The notes below the pieces were generated by a model that ran no database searches, was not told where the DNA came from, and saw only the letters and a list, made by a program, of their open reading frames with translations. A stretch of 64,000 bases of DNA from Montifringilla adamsi (taxonomy: Eukaryota; Chordata; Aves; Passeriformes; Passeridae), in contig JAGGNK010011336.1 of the NCBI GenBank assembly GCA_017590115.1, forward strand, positions 930,001 to 994,000. Direction: 5' to 3'. Shown here in pieces: positions 32,219 through 47,754 of the stretch (within the stretch, counting starts at the first letter, position 1; each line of letters begins with the position of its first letter). Position numbers and translations under genes: made by a program.

Positions 32219-35200
32219 TAAGTGGTGCTTAAGACTAGAGAAATTCTAGAGGAATTCTTACTATAACGATATTACTTAAAATCAAGGAATTCCTTTCCTG
32301 CATGCTGAATTGTTCCTATTCATAGTGGAGGACAGGACGGAATGATCATATCCAGCTTGCAGGCTTGTCCTCTTTCTCCCTGAAATGCTTTATTACAGAA
32401 CTCAATTAAGAGCAAATTTCCCCTCAAACTCTGTCTTCCAAGGTCATGTCTGCCTTTATGAAATATTGAATCTGCAGCTGCAGGATTTATTACAACAGTA
32501 TTTTAAAGCACTGGTGCTGGTGCAGCAGCTCTAATTAGAAATGCCCTGAGCTCACTGTGCAGGCCAAGTGTTGTTTCCAAACTGCAGCATCCACATCAAG
32601 AAGCAAGTTTATACATGTTGGAAGGACAGACAGAGATACCTGTGAGAAAAACTGGAGTCTGCTGAGAAGTGCTGCTATGCTGTGATTTCTTACTCCTTTA
32701 ATTTGAAGTAGGTCAGTTTGAGCCAGACTTTTGCCTCGGTAGCATTACTGAGTTGCAGCAGCTTAGTGCAGAGTGAAGACCAGGGCTAAAACCTTCAGCT
32801 TTGTGTTACAGTGTCACCAGTTAGGTATTTTGCCACAGTGGACAGTAAGAAGCAATTGAAATGGAGTGTGGACTAATGCTGGGTGTTTATCACAGTAAGG
32901 ATCCTCTTGTGAGGAGGTCCAGCAGGCAGACACAGGAAAGGATTCAGTAGATGAATCCACCAGAAGAGTTCTGTTGTACACTACAAATTGCCCACTGCTG
33001 TACCAGGCAGCCTGTGTTGATCACACCCGAAGAACATCTCCTTTCCTTGAATATGAAACATGGCAGCCCACTATAGGAGGGCTCAGGATTGACACTGCTG
33101 TCCTGCAGGGATAATGAGGAATTTACCAAAGCAGAGCAACAGATGCCTTGAGAGATGTGAGTATGATTAACTCCATAAATACATATTATGAAATCATGGG
33201 CAGTGTTCTAACCGTAATGAATTTCCCCTGAGGGAAAATATGCCTGAGTAAAGAAATCAGAAAGAACTTGATGCCAAATGCAGAATGGAAGGGAATTACT
33301 ATGAGGCTGGAGTCTATCCACATTTTTTTGTCAGTAGCCTTTTCCTTTGACGACTCAGATGAGGAGTTATTTCTCTTCATTTTATTATCCTCTAATCTCC
33401 AAAAATCTGTATCACTTTCCTAAACCACAATGGCATGTATCATGTGCATATATAGCATTCCCTGGGAGCCTTGTTACTGCTTTATAGTCGCTGCAGGTGA
33501 ATTTGTTTATAAAAAGGCAAGCACCTACTTGATAGAGCATAAGTCAGTATTTGCTCCTGTGCTGAAAGCAGATTTCTGAGTGTTATAATGTAAAGGAGAT
33601 GATATTTTTTTCTACAAAATTGTGGGACCAAAGAACCCTGGAGATGAATTTGAGCAGTCCTCATAAAGACTGTTTATTATAAAGCCTCACTTGTCAGACA
33701 TGGAGGGCCTTTAACATCACATCTGGGTTAGCTGCTTGAGTTTGCAAATTAGCCTTAAAGCTGCTGGTACTTCCATGGCGTTCAGCCTTGCCTCAAGAAA
33801 TCCTAGTGTAAAACTCACTGAAAAAATTGCCTAAGCAGTCTCTGCTTGTCAGTGTGTTCTGGCAGAAGGTGATGAGTTATTCCTGCATCCTGAGGACCCT
33901 TACTTGCAGGAGCATCTGTTGGCAGCAGACATAGCACAGAGGAGCTCATGAATTCCCCCAGTGTGAAATCAGGTTAGAGGAGCACAAAGCTGTGTTAAAA
34001 CTGCCTTGTGCCAGGAGTGGGTTCTGGTGATCTCAGAGCCTGGACTGACAGCCTTTTATTCCAGCCATTATGTCCCAAAATCTAATTCTGGCAAAGGGTG
34101 GAGTCAGTCAACTGAAAAAACTGTCCTTCTGTTATGTCCATTCTGATCTCCATGTTTCTTTACTATTCCACAGTGAACTTCACTGGTAAATATCTTAGAG
34201 CAGTTTGGGTTTTTTTTCTTCCTGTGCCTTTCAGAGCAGAGAGAAGAACCAGTGCCCAGCTAAACGCAGCTTCAGAATGCCAGGTTATCTGTGAGAGAAG
34301 GCTTGCCAGTGACAGTTTGCAGTGCAATGGGTAAAAAGCTGTAATTCCTTGGGGCTGGTGTGGTTCTGCTAAGAGTAGACAACCAGTGTAGCCTTATCTT
34401 CAGTCCTGTGTGCAGTCAGGGTCCTGACAGTACTGGGCACTCTGGTGAAGTGGATTAAATACATGTTTTGGGGGTTTTTGGATAAGGAAGAGCTTTAACC
34501 TCACACGTGAAACAAGCCATATAACTTCACTAGGCCCTTATGCAGTGAGCTTTATAAGGCCTGATGGAATGAGAGCTGGTTTCTTGTCCAGTCTTGATTT
34601 GATTGGGTTCAGCATGTGCTTAAGAGCTCTGCTGAGTCAAGGCTGAAGAATAACTTTTCATGTGGGAATGCTGCAGAAAGGATAATGATCATGATAGTCT
34701 GGATGATGGCAAAGGCTTCATTCAGCCTGCTCCCTTTGAACCTCAGCTCATATTGCTTTGACATTAATAAGATGTTGAGGTGCAGACTTCAGTTGAATTT
34801 TTCATCAGATTTCTTTAACTTGGGTTTTGTCCCTTTTTGCCTCTGTGTGTCTTTCTAGTCTCAAATACTTCAGAGAAGTTGTAATTTAAAAATTCTTTTC
34901 CAACTGCCCTTGAATTTTCAGTAATGACTTTCATCAGATTTAAACACTATTTGATTTGTAAACTTTGACTGATATTTGGACTGATTAATTTCACATACTG
35001 ATTTCTGGAAGCTGCAGTACTCCATTTCACAGACAAATACTGCCCCAGCATATGGAAAATAGCAAATGATCCAGCTGATCTGGGGCTTCCGAGTAGAGAT
35101 CATTAAAAAGATCTGGCTTTTCTGCAAGTTTATGCCATCTGAAATGTCTCTGCAGCTATTAAATTGATAGAAATACAGATTCCCAGATAGTTTGTACAGT

Positions 35201-38200
35201 TGAGAGTTTGTGGCATTCTAGGATATCTCCAGAAGTCAAGACTGATGCAACTGTATCTAACATCTGTAAGATATCTATGTCTATTTTCCCAGGTATCTCT
35301 CAGAAGGTGCCTTAACATGTCTCTGTCATACTCCAGCCAAAGGAGGAGCAATTGTTCGTTCTGATCTAAAATTCTGATCCTGCTGAGAGCAAGAGAAGTT
35401 TGGTTGGTGGGAGTCAGGTATTTGACTAGTTTCTTTCAATTGTTATGTGCAACTTGCTTCTCATTTTGCTTTTTGAATATATCACTGAGCTTCCTCAGTA
35501 AGAGGTTGTAATTTATACAGCTGGAGCCTGAATGAGCCTTTGATCACCAGCTGTGGTTACTATTTCTGTCTATTCTTCATCACTTCAGACACTAATAGTC
35601 AATGTGCCCCGTGGATCCACAGGGTGCTCACTCTTGTTGTGGCAATATAATTTAGTGGTTAGTGTGCAGTCCTGTGTCTTCCACACACAGGATTGCTTTG
35701 TGATTGGCATTTTGCGTGGTAAAGAGGGGATGAATTGAAAACTTCATCCTGAAATAGAAGTGCATACACAGCCTAGGTGGCTTTTCAACTCATCCCAATA
35801 AAACAGAGTTTATTTCCTCTCTGGTAATTTTAGATGATAGCATTCAAAAATATTGTTTGTTTTAGACAGCTCTGCAATTCTTCCCTTTTATCACTCTAGG
35901 AACTGGATATAGGTGGAGGCTTTTTGATTTGTGCAGGTGAATATTTCATTGCCAGAGTTCAAAGACTCTTCAGAATACTCTGGCCAGTACCAAAACTGGA
36001 TTCCTCCACTAAAAATTCAGAGTAACCTCACTGACTTAAAAGAAAAAAATTGCAACTGCAGTTGGCCTGGGGGTTTTCATTTCAAGCTCCATGACTTTTC
36101 TCAGATGTTTTTCTTAGGCTGGGCATTTTAGAATTGTTTAGGCTCATCCCACAGTGATCTTGGCCTTCTTGGGTCCCTCTGCAGTAAGAGCTGTGTGAAA
36201 ATGAATTCCATATTCTTGTCAGGAGCTCAGTTACTTTCTTGGCCAGTGCATTTAGAAAGGTGCTGTCAGTCTGGCTGATTCAATTCCACAGGACATCTTG
36301 ATTTTTTCCAGTGCTGCTCTTATTACTTTTTTCCTGCATGTCAGGTGGTGTCTCAGCATAGACAGTGACCTACATAATAGCTATTTTTCTTCTCCCTTTT
36401 TCTAACCCCAGTCATACTTCAGTGTGAATACTGATTGCAAAGACATTGTTTGGCTTGGTTGTAACCTCCCTATTTTATTGCTTCCTCTGCTTGCTGGGTC
36501 CATCAGAGACCTACTGTTTCTCTAGACATCTCCCTCTTGATATATTTCAGGCTTTTATTTTTATTATTTCTACTGGCAATTTATTGTCCTGGATTTTTTC
36601 TTTATTATATGTTTCACATTTTTCCTGTCAAAGCCCGCTCCATCTGTTAAAGACAGATGAAGTGGATTTACAGTGCCTGAAATATTGTTTTGGCCCTAAA
36701 ACTCACCCTCTGCCACACTGTTAGAAATTATTGCAGCTTCTTTTCTTTAAAGAACCCATTGGACTCAGGCAGACGTGTGGCACCTTTCTAGCAGGAGAAT
36801 ATTTATTTAATCCCTGTGTAGAGAAGCAGAGAGCAAAATCCTAAATCCATTCAAATCAGTGGGGCTTTTCCTGAGCTCCAGCTGAGTTGTGGCTTAATGA
36901 TCAGGTTTGTGGTCTGTAGTCAGCCTTGCAGCAAGAGGAGAGAGGAAGCACAAAGCAGGATTTTCACTCCCATGTTCTGGCAGTGTGCTAGAGCAAGAGG
37001 TGAGGGACTCAAAGGACCAAGTCTTTTGGTTCTGCCACCAACCTACTGCAAGATACTTTAAAATTCATGTTCTCACATTTTGACTGTAAAATAAGGTTTC
37101 TTAGCAGCACAGCACAGTTTGAATGCACAGTTGTGCTGGTGTGTTGCAGTGGTATCCGAGGTTCTGGAGATTAATGTCTGGCTGGGACTTGCTAAGCCCA
37201 CAAAGCAACAGATAAGCCTAAACTGGGTGTTTTTTTTCCAAGTGCTTAAGTGTGTTTCCTGGAGGGGGCCCTAATTTATCACTGTGAATTGTGATGATTT
37301 GTCCCACTGAAGGGCCTCTGGTTTGATGGCAAGCCTGGCTTGTTCTTCCAGCAGAGAACTTTGCTGAAATAAGGTGGGTTAAAAAGGCTTACTCCTATTG
37401 CTGTCCCTTGCTGAAGAGCAGCTCGAACAGTGAAAACTGTTGAGAGAGAGCATTTGTTCAAAGAATCAACGTTGGGAGCTGAAGATAAGAGCATTTATCT
37501 CCATGTCAACACTAGTCAGTGTCTTCACTGGACTCCCAACACACCAGGAACAAGGAGATGCTGGAATGCCAGGAGTCCAGGGGGTGGTGTTTATCCCCCT
37601 GAAACATGGCACGCATCAAATCAATTACACAGTGCGAGCGTATTTCCCCCCGTCACCAGCCAGTGCTGTGAGCTTGGAAAAAATGTGTTCTCCTGGGCAC
37701 TAGAGGAGTCTCCTCCCTTTGGATGCTGATTTAATTTGAAATGTATATTATGGGAGAGAGAGAGAAAAAGAGGGAGAGGAGACGGAATCTCATGTGTTCT
37801 GCAGCAAATTGCCACATCGATCTTGTCACTTGGCAGACACAGTTGGACCTGAGGCTGTGAGTCTGTGGGATGTGTTGTATTTCTGTCATGAATTGTCAGC
37901 TTCAGAAAAGCTCAGGAGAAAGAGAGACATGGTATCAGAGTAGAAAACCATTAACAAAGGGACCAGCAAGCTGTTTAACAGCAAGTCAGATCACCTGCAA
38001 TTTTGGATTGTGCTTGCCTTCAACAGCTACAAATGTGCATTGTCCTCATCTCCTCCCCCACGAAGTGGTGATGGGGAGAGGTGAGACATTGGGGAATTCC
38101 ATGGAGGCTGCTGTTCTTCATGGCTAATGGCACCTGCAGGTCCCAAAGGAGCCCCAGCCTGCCCTTGTCCCAGTCCCACAGCCCTCCCTGGAGCTGTCTC

Positions 38201-41200
38201 TGGGACATCTCCTCCATGTGAGTTTTTCCTCTGGGCTTGCACCCCGAACAACAACCTGTGTTACACATCACGGATGGCCAGTTTGGGAGCTGACAGGATC
38301 CCATGCAGTGTCTGCAGGGACCTAATTCTGGAATCAGAAACTTTCCTGAAATAGCTCTGTCCATCAGGAATGTGGCTTAAAATCCTGCTTTTTCTTAGAT
38401 CACTGGAGGCCTTGCAGGTGGAGGCCACAGCCAGACAGCTGGAGCAGCAGGAGGTGCAGTCCAACCCGAACAAACCTGAACATTGGCAAACTCATCCGGA
38501 TGTACAGCAGGCCTTGGGCATCCCTCTGCCTGGAGGCTGGTACCAAGCTCTGGAATGATGTCAGTGCCTTGGGATGCTCGTGTTTCTCCCAGGCAGAACC
38601 AAAACACTAGAGAGCGCCATGGATTTGCAGATTTTGGCTTGTGAAGTGCAGTCTGAGGCTGTAAGTGCTCCCTGAGGGGGAGGATGTAGAGGGAGCTGTG
38701 CTCGGGATCCAGCCCGGCCTCGCTGCTCTTGGGTATGAAGAGGTGGCTTCCCTTTGGATACAGGAGCTGCAGGTGCAGATCAGGATGAAATGTCTCAGGA
38801 GGTGCCCATGAGGAGCTTCACAGGAGGATTGACTTTGGTTTTGAGCTTACACTTCCCAGTCCTTGTGAAGAAAGCTTTAAATTTTCGAGTCCTTCAATAC
38901 ATAAACAATGTTTAATATTTCAGTACATTTGAACGGCCAAGCCATTTCTTTAAAAGCAGGCTGGATCAGATTGCTCTGCTGTCTCATTCCCACCCATCCA
39001 GAAGTCATAGACTTCACATGGGCTCTACCCTCTCCTTCCTTGTGGGAGGGTGAGAAGCTCATGAGCATTTTAGCAGTGCCCTTGCTGTTACAATATGCTC
39101 TGTCCTGGATCTTCTCCCATCATCCAAGGCCACCTGAAGCTCCTCTCTACCCTGACTTGGGGAAGCTCTCTGCATGAAATCATGCTCCTCTTAATCACTG
39201 ATCATGTGATGCTGATGACTAAACTTTCATTATAATGAGCTGTCCTTTTTTTAACTCCCCTGCAGAAAAGGAGGCTTTACTGAAACCTGACATCTTTCAG
39301 AAGATGCCCATCTCCATGTATTCAGAAGCACTTTTTCACATAAAAATTTTGGATTTTTTTAAAGGGAGATGTTTTGTAGATATTTTGGGATTTTAAGTCC
39401 ACTATTTTTCTCCTCCTTTTCTTGCGCAACTTAATCTAAGAGGCTAAATGAAGTCTTGCCATTATTTTTCCTCTTTTGTATTTTTTATTGTCTTGTGGAT
39501 GTTTTATTATCTTGACATTTCTGAAAATATTTCCCATTGTGAGAGCTCAAAAGTAATAAAAGTGAAAGAAAATTGTAGAAAAGGAAAAAGATGGTAGTGA
39601 AAAGATGCTTAGGAGGAAATGTTTCTATTGAAGTTGCTAGCAGGTGGAAAAAGATGAGGGAATACATTTTTTTCTCCTCTCATCAAGATTCTTAATGATG
39701 TGGATGTTTAGAAGTTTAATTGATGAAAAAATCAGATTTTGGCAGGTCTGAATGGATACAATTTGTCCTGCTTTGACCTTCCTTGGTTCTCCCTGGCATT
39801 ACTGCTGGCCCTCTCTGCCCCTTAGGCTGTGTCAAGAGCACCTGGGAACAGCACATAAGAAGGAACTTTGGGGGAGAGCACCTTGGGAGCAGTGCTGGAG
39901 GCATCTGTGTGCTTGGGGGAACCCCATGGACACAAAGAGCTTCTATCCAGGGGGAAAACATCCAAGGGGGAGCCTGCCTGTGCTGTAAGAACTTCCTCTC
40001 CTCTCCTTGGAAGGGGAATATCACCCACCCAGCACAGATCCAGACTGGAATTTCCAAGCATGATGATGTGCCTGGCAGCAGGCAGAGGATTACTGGCTGC
40101 AGAAATAAGTTTTCAGGAAGTGTCTTTTTGAGCTTTTATCTTTTTTTGTTTGGACAATGTTGGAGCTATGCAAGTCCCCGAAGAAAACAACCCTGGACAC
40201 ACAGCTCTTGAAATGAAGAAAAATGAACACTAAGTTAGAAAAATGGGGCAAAACACCCAGAAATACATTAGAGTTCAGTGAAGGTGTTGGAAGTAGATAA
40301 TAGGAAGGATCTGGAAGGTTTTGTGATGGGAATATTGCCAAGCTGCAAATATGCTATAAACATCTCAGGGACTGAGGCACACAGGATATAAACCTTCTGA
40401 AAAAGAACAGATTTCGTGGCTCTGCTGCTCTGAGAACAATGTGTTTACTGAGAATATTGCATTAAAACTGAATTTCTCCATCAACAACTGTCATCAGTAT
40501 GTGCTGTGTTGTAATTGGGCAGGGGACTTCTGCCTACATTAAATTAAGGAGTGCAGTGTTAGGAATAGTTTCCTTACTTGGGATGGCATCACTCCAAGCC
40601 TCAAGGTAATTTATATTTCAGGTAGGCATGCTGTATTTTAACACGGCTAAATATGGACAAATGGAAGCCTGGTGTGGGAGCAGATGCACTGGAAGCAACA
40701 GCAGTTTATGGAGAATAGCTGAATATCCTTCATATGTAGGAACAAGCATAAGCAGTTGTTTTTTTTTTAAGTTGGATTTTGGGACAAAGCGCAGCTGGTA
40801 CAAAGCTTTAGCACGAATTCAAATGCTGCTGCTTATTAGTGCAGTAACTGATTATTTACAAGTCCTATCTTTTTCTTTGCTGTTTAATGCTCTGACAGCC
40901 ACAGACCTATGCAGCATGTTGCAAACATAAGGTTTTTAGGGAAAATCAGCTGCTTGTTCTTACAGTATTTGGCAAGGCAGGAGAACTTAGTCACAACTTG
41001 CTAGAGGTAATCTTGCATCCTCCTTGGCAAAGAACGGGTGGGAAGAAAGAGACAGAGAGGGTGTCAGTATCCTTCTGGTCAGTTTAAAAATAGCAAGTTG
41101 GAAAAAAGTCAGATGATTTAACCATTTTTCATCTATTTGCTTAGAGAAGCAGGGAAAAGTGCATTTGACAAATGAGTTATCAGGTCAGCCCCTCAGCAGA

Positions 41201-42697
41201 AGAAAACCTTTCTGAGCAAGAAAAGAACTATCCTTTCCCAGTTACTTTGTAGTTCTTGCTTTAGTCTTTCGTGAATAATAGTTATTTGGGGACTTCTTTT
41301 AAAGTGTGGTTTTGTTTTTGTTTTTTTTCCCTTACAAAGAAGAAAGAAGTCAGCATGTAGAGACATTAATTGGTTGTGCCCTCCTTGCTCCAGGAGTGCT
41401 TGTGGAAAAAGAGACCCAGCGATCATCCTTAGTGCACGTGGGCTTCATAACATTTGGCACTAGGCAGCAGGCAAGATGAAAGCGTGTCTCTTGACAGCCA
41501 GCTTCGTACTGGCAGCCTTTACTGCAGGCAACAAATTAATCCACTCAACTGTGTTCTGCATAATTGTTGATACTGTCTTAATTGGTGCCATACGTTTCCC
41601 CGTGCTGACATGTCCATCATGTTAATGTCTAGGGACTGTTGTTTCCTGCCAGCCCAGGAGCAGCACAGCCTGCTCTGTCCCAGCTGAACTCCCACCTGAA
41701 ATGCCTCAGTAAGAAATTGGATGTTATGGCAAGGGGAAAATGAAGGGCCATGTTGGGGCATGGCTCAAAATTCGTGGGAATAAGAAGTGGGACTCCTGGT
41801 TGCAGTAGTGTTTGGAGATGAGCCAGCTCTTCCAGGGCTCTCTAAAGGCAATCCATTTCAGCTGAAGTCAAATCTGAGGGCAAAGGAGCTTATTCTCCTG
41901 CTCCCAGGAAATCTGTGGCAGGGGCAGGCAAATGTTTTCCAAGCTGTGGGGCATCCAGGTCAAGGCAGCTGCAGAGCTAATTGACCCCAGAGCAATGGCT
42001 TTGTGGGTTGGGATTATCATTCCAAATTTCATCCATTAATAAACTGGCAGCAGAGACAGAGCCTGGAGTGCAAGTGCAGCCCGCTGTCCCTCCTCTATGT
42101 GCTGTGCTGTGCTGGCAGGGCTGGAAGCTGCTGGGAGGGCAGGGAGCTGGATGCAGCCCAGGCTGAGGTGAGCGTGCAGGGCCATGGATAGTGAGCTCCT
42201 GAGAGGGAGCAGCCATCTCACCAGCAGGCAGGGGCATTGCTGAGCCCTCCCTTCCTGCCAAGGCAGGGTACAGGGCTGTGGTTACCCCTGATGGGTCAGC
42301 CTCAGAAAATTCCAAGTCGGGCACTGAAATAAAAAGGCACTTGTGGTCTTCTCTGTGGTCAGCTGCACACCTCCTGAATAAGAAGCACCACCATTCCTTT
42401 GGTTCACTGAGGAGTTCCATGCTTACAGCCATTGGAGTTTGGAAGCAGCCAGGATCCTTATGATGGGCACTCACTGAGGGCTGCTGCATGGGATTCCAAC
42501 AGTTCTGTGTTCCAGGTGCTGGGACCATGAACTGTATGTCAGGCACAAGCCAGCAGACAGTGAGGAGGATCAAATGTTGGATAACATTTTATTCAGTAGG
42601 TGACACCCCCGCTGAGCACTGAATTATCTGGTTGGTGAGAAATGGCACACAGTTTGGGATGTGAAGCTCTGCTGTAGAGTGAATGTGCAGGGAGGGC

Positions 42698-43130
<433 letters not shown>

Positions 43131-46100
43131 TGCTCCAAAGGTTAATTGATATGAACTTCACTTATTTTCATCATTTCATGTGCCATCATTTCTTGTTCAA
43201 ACTGTTGGCTGGCTTTAGGCAAAAATATGTCTGTAGAGATGAGAGAAAGATTTTTCCCTATCCTTTTGTAAAGCCATCAGGGTGTATTTAGGCTATGGCC
43301 AATGTAGGTTTAAAAGCTCATTTAAGAAACCAGTAAAACACTGGGAAACACTTGTTTTGAAAAGGTTGTAAATTCTAATGTTGACATTTAGGCGTGGAGC
43401 AGAGAGAAGCAGTAGGAGAATAAATGCCAAAATAAATGTGTTACCATAATTTTCAGAGTAATAACGTTACATGGTTTTTTTCAAGTGTAGAAAATATAAG
43501 TCTGCTGAGCCATAATGTTTTATTTAAAAGTCTTCACATTCTCAGAAACCTGTTTTTGCACGTGGAAGGTAGTGGCAGTATTGGTGATCAAAATGCCAGA
43601 AGAAATGTTATTTTTTTTGAAAGCTGTGGACTCCCTGACCCTTTGTGGTTTCCAGGAACTGGTATTGGGGGGAAAAAAAATTAAAAAAAAAAAAAAGTTG
43701 CTTCAGGAGGTTCATGTGACAGACAGATAAAATGGCTGAACTAAAGGAAAACCTTTATGAAGAAGAAAAAAAAAAACCCCAAAAACTAAGTGAGCCCTCC
43801 AAGCTATTTCTGGAGTCTCTTTGTACACTTTTGGTGAGCCAAAGTACATCTGCAGTGCTGAGAATGCCCTGTCTGATGCAATGTCAAGTTTGGAATCACA
43901 GCTTCCACCCAAAATCCTTTCTAGCCTCAGAACTCAAAGGATATGGACACCAGTTGGATGAGCTCTCTTCTTCCCTAAGTGTCTCGAGGAGCCTTCTGTC
44001 ACTGCAGTCCCTGCAGGGAGAGGTGCAGCTGAGAAATGCAATTTTCCAGGAAGCAGAGGGAGGAGGTGTTGGCTTCGTGCACAGAGGGATCATAATCCCT
44101 ATGCTGTCCTAATGAAAGAAACAGCCCAAAAGGTGATTTGAGGCTTCCCCAGAAGCAGAGCAGGCTCAGCACCTTGTCTCTGCTCCCTGGAGCAGGGCAG
44201 GATTGGGCCACAGCACTGCTGCTGCTTGGGGATTGCTCTGATGGAATCTGGTATAAAGCAGCTCAAAACAGGGATCCTGCTTGGGATCCTCGAGTTGCTA
44301 CTAGCAGCTGTTTCTGCAGGGGAAAAAACCTTATACATTACTTCAGCCTGCTAGGAAATCATCTCAGCTAAGCTGTCTGGAGAGCTCAAACATATCCCCA
44401 TGCTTCCACTGTAGCAAGAAGCCCTTAAAGAATCCTGAAGTGTGTTTTGTCAGCACTTGAAGTTGAGATTACATCATCTTGTAATATATGTCTATAAAAT
44501 CAAGGCATAGCAGCCTTCCCTTTCAGAACTGCTGTGTGCTGCTTTGAAGGAGACTTGAGCACTGCATCTGCTGGTCAGAGTGTAGTACTGCCTCCTTCCC
44601 CTGCTGCTTCAATTGCCTGTAGTAGCCTTTTCTAGCACAGGAAGTTTATATTATCTTTTCCAATTGAAACTTTATTAATGTTGAGTAAGGAGCTGGACTT
44701 TAGATACTTTGTCTTATGTAGTTACTTGAGCACTTGGAATTTAGGGACCTAAAATGATAACAAACTGGACTGCGTAATGCTTCAATATTACATGCTACTT
44801 TTCATGAGAATTCTACTTTAGAATATATTTCCATATGATTCAGTTTAATCAAGATGCCATTGTTTACTCCTTCTGTGTTTCTAGTAGTATGTTTTGCAAT
44901 TTTTTGGGAAGAAAAGGTCACAAATAGAATTAGCTCAAATGCTGCAGTGGCTTTAGGTTGCTTCTGGTTTTGACCAAGTCTAAATATTTCTTATCCTCCA
45001 AAAATGTCACTTCTGGAAGTGGGGATGCTTTGCTGGGGCTAGTGCCAGCTCAGGCAGGAATGGTGGTGTTTTGTTATCACTTTTCAGAGGCTGCAGTGCC
45101 AGGTGCTGGAGCTGAGAGCCTTCAACCCCCCTGTCAGCTCCCACCTTGCCCTCCATAAACACCTCCAGCCACTTCAGCCTTGCTCAGCTCCTCAGGGGAA
45201 CCATTTCAGCCCAAAACAGAATCCTTGTAAATCACAAATTAAAAGTGTTTTACAAGCCTGTGCACCAAGTGGGGAAGGTGCACACAGCGTCCATTGTTCT
45301 CATGTGGCTGTAACCGAAGCCAGAAAGGGCAAGAAAAGGGGACTGAGGCCACAGAAAGGTCCCAAAGGAGGAGCCCCCAGCTGGGCACCAACATGACCAT
45401 GAGCCTGGCAGCTTGCTGGCTGATGGCTGCAGCTGCATTCAGCTCTTGGAAGCCTTTGTGAATTCAGAGGCATGGGAGGAGGCCCCAAGAGCACCCAGGA
45501 GCCAGCAAATATTCAGATCCCTGCTCAGTGAGCAGGGGCTGCCGATGGCAGGGCAGGGGAGAGGATCAGCTCCCCCCGGGCAGGGCAGGGCAGGGTCCGG
45601 GTGCAGGGGAGCAGAGTGGGAGCAAGGGGAGGAGGCAGCAGGGCACCTGGAGGGTCAGAGGGGCTGTCTCCCAGCTTTGAAGGATGGGGCTGTTTGTCAG
45701 GGAGTAACAAATCACTGTGAGACCCAGAGGCAAAGGGAAAATGTCCTGAGGATCTGCTCCAGTGGCATTTGTGAACTGAAACTGGAGGTGTTGAGATAGC
45801 AGCTGGGCTGCTGTCACCCTGTGGACAGAGACCCTGCACTCTGCAATTTAAATTAAGCTGTCATGGATCTCAAGATGTTTGTGCTTTCATCCTGGCCCAC
45901 CAAAATTCTGTCTACTTGATTTTTTTCTTTCAAGAATGCAGGCAAGACGAAAGGAGAAATAGCCCTTACATTTAACATATTGTAGTATTTATATTTGAGG
46001 GAACAATTTGAAATAGTTTTAATGTTTAGCTGTAAAAATGGCTTTAATATTTTAGATGGGCTTTAATCCATCCTCCTAAGTCTTTCCTTTTTCCCCCAGG

Positions 46101-47754
46101 TTAAACTTGAACTTTGTAAGCACTGATGATATGAAAAGATATAATTAAATAAATGTATCTAAAGAAATTAGGTGCATTAGGATTCTGCCAATCTTTGTGT
46201 GGGGCTTACCTCTCTTACGTTTTATTTGGTGTTATATCTGGGCTCTCTTCCAAAGCTTTGCATGCCTTGCATGGCTTTCTTGGCACACTGAAGCTGCATC
46301 CCAGTGTACAGTGCTCCTGGATGTACCCACAGGGGTTGAATGGGTGATTGCCCACGCCAGAGGCTGTGCCCAGCTGTGGTGGGAACATCTGAGAAGACAA
46401 GGAGGTGCAGCATCAAGTTGTAATTAAGTTCCAACTTTCAGAGCTGATGCGAACGTCACATTTAAAACCAGAGCAGAGTGAGGCAGGTTTGGAGGTTTTT
46501 ATCAGCAGCTGGTGGTGCTGGGCTGCCTTGGAGGTTTTTATCAGCAGCTGGTGGTGCTGCCTGCCTGTGATCTTGCTGCTGGAGAGATGCAAGATCTTGC
46601 TGTGTTTACAGCAAGCAGTGACTTTTCTGCCACCTTGGAGGCTCTCAGCTGGGGGCTGCACTGCCCACTGGGAAGGGTCTTTGTTAGGAGTTGTGCTGGG
46701 AGAGGTGTGACCTGCAGTTCCTGGAAACGCTCAGTGGTCACAGCCTCAGCTCAGGACTTTCATTGACCTTATTTCACTAAAGGTGTTTTTTTTTGGTTGT
46801 TACTGCCCTTTGTCCTTCCCCTGCTCTGTCACCACCAAAACTGTGCAGCAGTACAGAGAGAACTGGGCACTTGGCCCATTTCTCAGAAGCAAGAGGAGAT
46901 GAGTGAAGAGCTCTGTATTCTGTCGGTGAGGAGAGTGAGGTCATGGTGATGGTGACGGTGCTTTGTGTTGGAGAGTTCATTATTAATTGTGTTATCTCGA
47001 CTTTCACGCTGTCTTTGTGATGTACCAAATGATCACCCTTTAGCAATGCAAAGCACTCCATCTCTGGGTTACAGAATACCTCTGGGTTCTGGTTTTCATT
47101 AAATTTGTTCTGCTGTGTGTGTGCACAGCATTCCTTTCCCCTTAACATAGGCTTTTAAGCAAGCCAGGCCATAAAAATATTTACATTTTTCTGTAGCGTT
47201 TGGTCTGTACACAGTCAAACAAGCATGGCACTGACTAAGAAGTTGTGGGACTGGGATTCAGTGGGAATGTGGCATCCTAAACTGCAACAGGCTGGCTTGC
47301 CTTACTCCCATCCCTGCACTGAGGAGACAATCTCACACAGAAATGTCTCTGGGGCCATCAAACTCCTTTACAGGCGCCAGAAAGAGGCACTGTGTTGTGC
47401 CTATCTAGACATAATTCCAAGCAGCAGATTGTTAACATTATTTTACTCATAGGAAAAGCTTTTCTGTGTTTTAAAGAAAGATCTGGTGTTTGTTCAAGAC
47501 GTGTTTGATGCATTTGAAACCCCATACATAGCAAGGAGAGTATAGTAGATGCCCTCAGCACTGCTTAAGGCTTTTGGTTAGAGGTGTCTTCTCTCCTGAG
47601 TCAGTCTTGATCCCTCACCTACTCCTCTGCACACTGCTGACACCAACTCTGTGATTGATGATGCAGGATCTGGGTTTTGGGGCTTATCTTGCAGAACAAA
47701 GGTTTCTTCCATGTTTCTTGTTCCCTGTTCTTTGTACCCCTGTGTGTGGCAGCT
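43131..47754. other. Gene-poor intergenic sequence
   Basis: Only the 39-bp-period duplication and minor G/C-rich patches, such as GGGCA repeats near 45570-45600, are visible. Confidence 0.45.
46489..46559. repeat. Tandem duplication, 32-bp core, period 39
   Basis: A 32-bp segment starting TTGGAGGTTTTTATCAGCAG is present at 46489-46520 and again, exactly, at 46528-46559. Confidence 0.9.

Larger units (their letters stand above)
27706..42697. other. Large gene-poor stretch upstream of TMEM17
   Basis: No coding exon could be supported on either strand. ORFs up to 142 aa lack domains, splice logic and family resemblance. Known contents are the short repeats listed separately. The low density of recognisable repeats leaves room for conserved non-coding elements, which cannot be judged without comparison. 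Confidence 0.45.

Noticed and set aside
38370..38558. 62-aa ORF with SLEALQVEATARQLEQQE after an acceptor-like TTTTTCTTAG
   Set aside because: The composition is protein-like, but there is no upstream exon, no recognised family and a stop soon after. I could not support it as a gene or a named pseudogene.
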